This document shows positions 60,632 to 64,000 of a stretch of 64,000 bases of DNA, one piece after another; position 1 is the first letter of the stretch, and each line of letters begins with the position of its first letter. The DNA comes from CAIQJJ01 sp964606085. GTDB taxonomy: Bacteria > Chloroflexota > Anaerolineae > Anaerolineales > UBA4823. A program made the translations under genes and the position numbers. The notes beneath the pieces are model-generated. The model saw nothing but the letters and a program-made list of their open reading frames with translations, made no database searches and had not been told where the DNA came from. The DNA is taken from assembly GCA_964606085.1 (NCBI GenBank), contig CAZSFD010000002.1, forward strand, positions 62,001-126,000, given 5' to 3'.

Positions 60632-61813
60632 ATGAATCCAACCAAATTTTCCAAACTGCCGCTGGCGTTGATCTTTTCCGTCATGTTGATGGACATCGTC
60701 GGCCTGCTGGTCATTGCGCCGGTCGCCCCATTCCTGGTGCAGCAGTATAGCGATCAGGCGATCATGGTGACGATGATGACGGTCATTTACGCCGCGGCGC
60801 AGTTCTTCGCCGCCCCACTGCTGGGCAAACTGGGCGACCGTTTTGGCCGCCGCCCGGTGCTGCTGGTCAGCGTGCTGGGGCAGGCGCTGGGCTACCTGGT
60901 CTTTGGCGTGGGCGGCGCACTGTGGGTGCTGTTCCTCGGACGGCTGATCGGTGGGATTACGGGCGGCAACCTATCCACCGCAACCGCCTACCTGGCCGAT
61001 GTTTCAACCCCACAAGAACGGGCCAAAAACTTCACCCTCATCGGCGTGGCCTGGGGGTTCGGGCTGATCGCCGGGCCAGCCCTGGGCGGCCTACTCAGCA
61101 AAATTTCGGTAGACACACCCGCCTACGCCGCGGCGCTGCTCTCGCTGCTCAATGTGCTGCTGATGTGGTTCTTTCTGCCCGAATCACTGCCCGCTGAACG
61201 CCGCGCCAGCACGCCGCTGAGCCTGCGCGACCTCAACCCCGCCGCCGCCATCGGCGACATGGCGCGCAAACCCGGCCTGGGCTGGCTGCTGCTGGTGACC
61301 TCGTTGTTCAATTTCGCCTTCAACGGCATCGGCAGCATCAACAGCCTGTATGTGGCAGACAAATTCGAGGCCGCGCCCGATCAGGTGGGGCTGCTGCTGG
61401 CCGCCGGCGGGATCACACTGGCGATTGTGCAGTTTTTGCTGGTGCAGCGCGTGGTGCCGCGCTTTGGCGAGCAGCGTGTGGCCGTGGTGAGCCTGTTGGG
61501 GCAGCTTGCCGGGGCCCTGGGCATGATCTTCACCCCCGAACTGTCGCTGCTCTACCTGGTTTACATGTTCAACAGCGCCGTCAGTGGGTTTACCTTTCCC
61601 ACGCTGACCACGCTCAGCACCAACCGCGTCCAACACCACGAAATTGGGCTGCTGATGGGTGTGACGACGGCCATCGCCAGTCTGATGAACATCACCGGGC
61701 CGTTGACGGTGGGGGTGTTGTACGATCAGGTTGGGCAAACCGCGCCCTATTGGATGTGCGTGCTGGTTTACCTGACAGCGGCGGCGATGCTATCTCGGCC
61801 ACAAGGCCAATAA
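60632..61813 (+). CDS. MFS efflux transporter (TetA/DHA1-like)
   Basis: 393 residues, 12 helices. Motif A is GKLGDRFGRRPVLL (~65-78), with a DHA1 motif C-like segment GVAWGFGLIAGPALGG. The start LPLALIFSVMLMDIVGLLVIAPV also fits drug-proton antiporters. Substrate unknown. ATG 60632 is in a 220-base gap that holds no other gene. An ABC exporter gene follows 9 bases later, so the two pumps form a transcript. Confidence 0.85.
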   Translation: MNPTKFSKLPLALIFSVMLMDIVGLLVIAPVAPFLVQQYSDQAIMVTMMTVIYAAAQFFAAPLLGKLGDRFGRRPVLLVSVLGQALGYLVFGVGGALWVLFLGRLIGGITGGNLSTATAYLADVSTPQERAKNFTLIGVAWGFGLIAGPALGGLLSKISVDTPAYAAALLSLLNVLLMWFFLPESLPAERRASTPLSLRDLNPAAAIGDMARKPGLGWLLLVTSLFNFAFNGIGSINSLYVADKFEAAPDQVGLLLAAGGITLAIVQFLLVQRVVPRFGEQRVAVVSLLGQLAGALGMIFTPELSLLYLVYMFNSAVSGFTFPTLTTLSTNRVQHHEIGLLMGVTTAIASLMNITGPLTVGVLYDQVGQTAPYWMCVLVYLTAAAMLSRPQGQ

Positions 61814-61822
61814 GGAGTTGAT

Positions 61823-63652
61823 ATGGGTTTTGGCATTGGTATTTCCGGCGCGGGGATGGGGCCGCGCGGCGCAATTGACCGTTTTGCTTCGGGCGAAGAC
61901 CAGCGCGGCGTGGTGTTCAACCGGCGAGTGGTGATGCGGCTGCTCGGCTACTTGCGGCCCTTCGCACGCCAGATGTGGCTGGCATTCATCTCAATGGTCT
62001 TCATCACCGGGCTGACACTGCTGACGCCCTACCTGCTCAAAGTGACGATTGATCAGTACATCACCAGCGCAGACCGGATCGGCCTGACGTGGATTTCACT
62101 GGCAACCGGCGCGGCTTTCCTGGCCTTGTATGCCTTTACAGCCACACAGCAATACCTTCTCTCGTGGGTGGGACAACGTGTCCTTGCCAATTTGCGGGCC
62201 GAGCTATTCCGGCATCTACAGCGCCTTTCGCTGGGCTACCACGATAACCACATCGTCGGCGTAACCGTTTCGCGGGTGATGAATGATGTGGCCACGATCA
62301 ACGAACTGCTCTCGCAGGGTGTGATCACGCTGACAGGCGATGTGTTGGTGCTGTTCGGCATCATCGCCATCATGCTGACCATGAGCCCGCAACTGGCGCT
62401 GCTGACCTTCAGCGTGCTGCCGCTGATGGTGCTGCTGACGGTGTGGTTTTCGGGCCGGGCGCGCGTGGCCTTCCGCGAGACGCGCACACGCGTGGCGCGG
62501 GTCGTCGGCGGCCTGGCCGAAGATATTGCCGGGGTGCGGGTGATCCAGGCCTTCGGGCAGGAGAACACTACGCAGCAGCGCTTCAGCGAGGTCAACGAGG
62601 CCAATCGCGACGCCCACATCAACGCCATGTCCCTGTCATTCATTTTCCTGCCGGGTGTGGAATTTTTGGGCATCCTGGCGACGGTGATTGTGCTGTGGTT
62701 TGGCGGACGGCAGGTCGCAGGTGAAACGGTCACGATTGGTGTGTTGGTGGCTTTCTTAACCTACGTTACCCGCTTCTTCCAGCCGATCCAGGAACTCAGC
62801 CGCCTGTATACCACCCTGCAATCGGCGATGGCAGGCGGCGAACAGGTGTTGAACCTGCTCGACACCCCGCCCGATGTCCAGGATCAACCCGATGCGAGGG
62901 AAATGCCACCCATCCGCGGCCACGTCCGGCTCGAAGATGTCAGCTTTCGTTATCGCCCCGAACTGCCCGAAGTTCTCCATCACGTCAACCTGAACATCGA
63001 AGCCGGTCAGACCGTGGCGCTGGTCGGGCCAACGGGGGCCGGCAAAACCTCCATCAGCAACCTGATTGGCCGCTTTTACGATGTCAGCGAGGGCCGCGTC
63101 ACCATTGACGGCGTAGACGTGCGTCAGGTGACGCAGCATTCGCTCCACCAGCAGATTGGCCTTGTCCCCCAGGATTCCTTCCTGTTTTCGGGCAGCATTG
63201 CCGATAACATCCGCTTTGGCCGCCCCGAAGCCAGCGACGCCGATGTGGCGCACGCCGCCCGCCTGGCCAACGCCCACGATTTCATCGTGGGCAAACCCGA
63301 TGGCTACAACACCGTGCTGCAAGAAGGCGCGGCCAACCTTTCCATCGGCCAGCGCCAACTGCTGTGCATTGCCCGCGCCATCCTCACCGAGCCGCGCATC
63401 TTAATTCTGGACGAAGCAACCGCCAATGTAGACAGCCTGACCGAAGTGCTGATCCAGGATGCGTTGCGCAAGCTGTTGGAAGGGCGTACGGCGGTGGTCA
63501 TCGCTCACCGGCTCAGCACCATCCGCAATGCCGATTTAATTTGTGTGGTCGAAGGGGGAGAAATTGTCGAACAGGGCCAGCACGAGGCGCTGCTGGCGCG
63601 TGGCGGGGTGTATGCGGCGTTGTATAACCGGCAGTTTAGCGATACTCAGTAG
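61823..63652 (+). CDS. ABC exporter (membrane and ATPase domains fused), multidrug/lipid type
   Basis: 609 residues. A ~40-residue hydrophilic lead is followed by six helices (about 48-325), then the ATPase: VALVGPTGAGKTSISNLIGRF (Walker A), IGLVPQDSFLFSGSIADNIRFG, signature LSIGQRQLLCIARAIL and LILDEATANVDS (Walker B). MsbA/LmrA-type half-transporters act as dimers. The signature has Ile in place of the usual second Gly (LSGGQ). A SD-like AAGGAG precedes ATG 61823. Probably co-expressed with the MFS pump. Confidence 0.92.
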   Translation: MGFGIGISGAGMGPRGAIDRFASGEDQRGVVFNRRVVMRLLGYLRPFARQMWLAFISMVFITGLTLLTPYLLKVTIDQYITSADRIGLTWISLATGAAFLALYAFTATQQYLLSWVGQRVLANLRAELFRHLQRLSLGYHDNHIVGVTVSRVMNDVATINELLSQGVITLTGDVLVLFGIIAIMLTMSPQLALLTFSVLPLMVLLTVWFSGRARVAFRETRTRVARVVGGLAEDIAGVRVIQAFGQENTTQQRFSEVNEANRDAHINAMSLSFIFLPGVEFLGILATVIVLWFGGRQVAGETVTIGVLVAFLTYVTRFFQPIQELSRLYTTLQSAMAGGEQVLNLLDTPPDVQDQPDAREMPPIRGHVRLEDVSFRYRPELPEVLHHVNLNIEAGQTVALVGPTGAGKTSISNLIGRFYDVSEGRVTIDGVDVRQVTQHSLHQQIGLVPQDSFLFSGSIADNIRFGRPEASDADVAHAARLANAHDFIVGKPDGYNTVLQEGAANLSIGQRQLLCIARAILTEPRILILDEATANVDSLTEVLIQDALRKLLEGRTAVVIAHRLSTIRNADLICVVEGGEIVEQGQHEALLARGGVYAALYNRQFSDTQ

Positions 63653-63711
63653 ATGAAATTTTGGGGTCTTTGGGAGTTGCCGTGATCACTTCCATCCAAG
63701 CGCTATCAGTG

Positions 63712-63839
63712 CGACACAGGTGCAACGCACCTGGTTTTGGCCCGAAAATTACTCGTTTGATACCCAAGTGCGTTGCACCTCCCCATTTTATTGAGATGCC
63801 ACGTGCGTTGCACCTGACTTTTCAGACAGCCTCTTAGGG
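63712..63839. repeat. MITE-like repeat, copy 2
   Basis: 128 bases sharing the left end CGACACAGGTGCAACGCAC and the right end GTGCGTTGCACCT-GACTTTTCAGACAGCC-TCTTAGGG with copy 1 at 35834-35957. It carries three 13-mers (63718-63730, 63768-63780, 63803-63815). The interior differs. It lies 9 bases after the stop of the HD-GYP gene on the other strand. Confidence 0.85.
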
Positions 63840-63847
63840 TCTAAATT

Positions 63848-64000
63848 TTAATCAACTGATACGGCATCCTGGTCGCGCTCAGCCAACACGCGCATAAAAA
63901 TTTCAACCAGGCGCGGGTCAAAATGTGAACCCGCCTGCGAAGCGATATATTCGCGCACCTTGTCTTCGGGCCAGCCGCGGCGGTAGGGCCGGTCGGAGCG
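63848..64000 (-). CDS. HD-GYP domain protein, C-terminal end (cut by right edge)
   Basis: 51 codons including the stop TAA (63850-63848), reading RPYRRGWPEDKVREY, IASQAGSHFDPRLVEIFM. The GSHFDP(R/Q)LV block is the conserved end of HD-GYP phosphodiesterases, which degrade cyclic-di-GMP. The N-terminal sensor or receiver is outside the window. Confidence 0.82.
   Translation of the reverse strand, partial: RSDRPYRRGWPEDKVREYIASQAGSHFDPRLVEIFMRVLAERDQDAVSVD

Noticed and set aside
1..64000. tRNA, rRNA, CRISPR array, prophage or complete insertion sequence
   Set aside because: All intergenic gaps were read for TTCGA-type T-loops, regular spaced repeats, and transposase or integrase motifs; none was found. 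The palindromic repeats have no direct-repeat/spacer pattern.

Overview
The window looks like chromosomal DNA from a member of the Chloroflexota, probably an Anaerolineae-type organism. The assignment is inferred from high G+C content, Thr/Pro-rich surface-protein linkers, many short self-complementary intergenic repeats, yebC-ruvC and ruvA housekeeping genes, and lipoproteins or Tat-exported proteins with no sign of an outer membrane. No rRNA, tRNA, CRISPR array, prophage or complete insertion sequence was recognised. About 57 protein genes are supported. Two are cut by the window edges.

Layout. 1-5.0 kb (+): the tail of an unknown gene, a short pyruvate-kinase-like protein, a methyltransferase, a GH4 glycosidase and a glycosidase-like barrel protein, ending at a shared terminator. 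5.0-14.9 kb (-): two large membrane glycosyltransferases, a small membrane protein, a three-gene biotin-dependent acyl-CoA carboxylase and a CYTH phosphatase. 15.0-17.7 kb (+): selD, with an in-frame UGA read as selenocysteine, then an MFS transporter and a membrane zinc-ribbon protein. 17.7-20.1 kb: a LysM protein, a zinc-ribbon protein, cob(I)alamin adenosyltransferase and a DUF554 protein. 20.1-22.9 kb (-): selA, an AlkZ-related protein and a META lipoprotein. 23-25.6 kb (-): GH29 fucosidase, GH5 glycosidase and a small membrane protein. 25.7-27.9 kb (-): yebC, ruvC and an RlmI-like methyltransferase.

28-34.8 kb (+): an RraA-like protein, a cellobiose-2-epimerase-like enzyme, a 1200-residue sugar-sensor/histidine-kinase/receiver/AraC hybrid, a degenerate receiver and ruvA. 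34.8-46.1 kb (-): a lipoprotein, then a YtfQRT/YjfF-like sugar ABC transporter (two permeases, an ATPase and two binding proteins) with a VOC protein and a YesM/YesN-like two-component pair. 46.3-52.4 kb (+): a GT4 glycosyltransferase, a YraN-family protein, miaA, an L,D-transpeptidase, a methyltransferase, a second L,D-transpeptidase and a PCuAC copper chaperone. 52.4-55.4 kb (-): a hypothetical gene and glmS, whose long leader carries a probable glmS self-cleaving ribozyme. 55.4-64 kb: a BioD/DRTGG-domain protein with an iron-type ABC ATPase, a secreted subtilase, an MFS efflux pump, an ABC exporter, and the end of an HD-GYP gene at the right edge.

How it fits together. Glycosidases (GH4, GH5, GH29), the epimerase, the sugar transporter and two sugar-responsive regulators point to a plant- or microbial-polysaccharide-using heterotroph. 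selA plus a selenocysteine-containing SelD show that selenocysteine is decoded, although selB and tRNA-Sec are not in this window. The most notable non-coding features are the glmS ribozyme, the selD recoding site, a two-copy MITE-like repeat, several families of palindromic intergenic repeats, and three genes whose -10 boxes lie 6-7 bases before the start codon, implying leaderless mRNAs.
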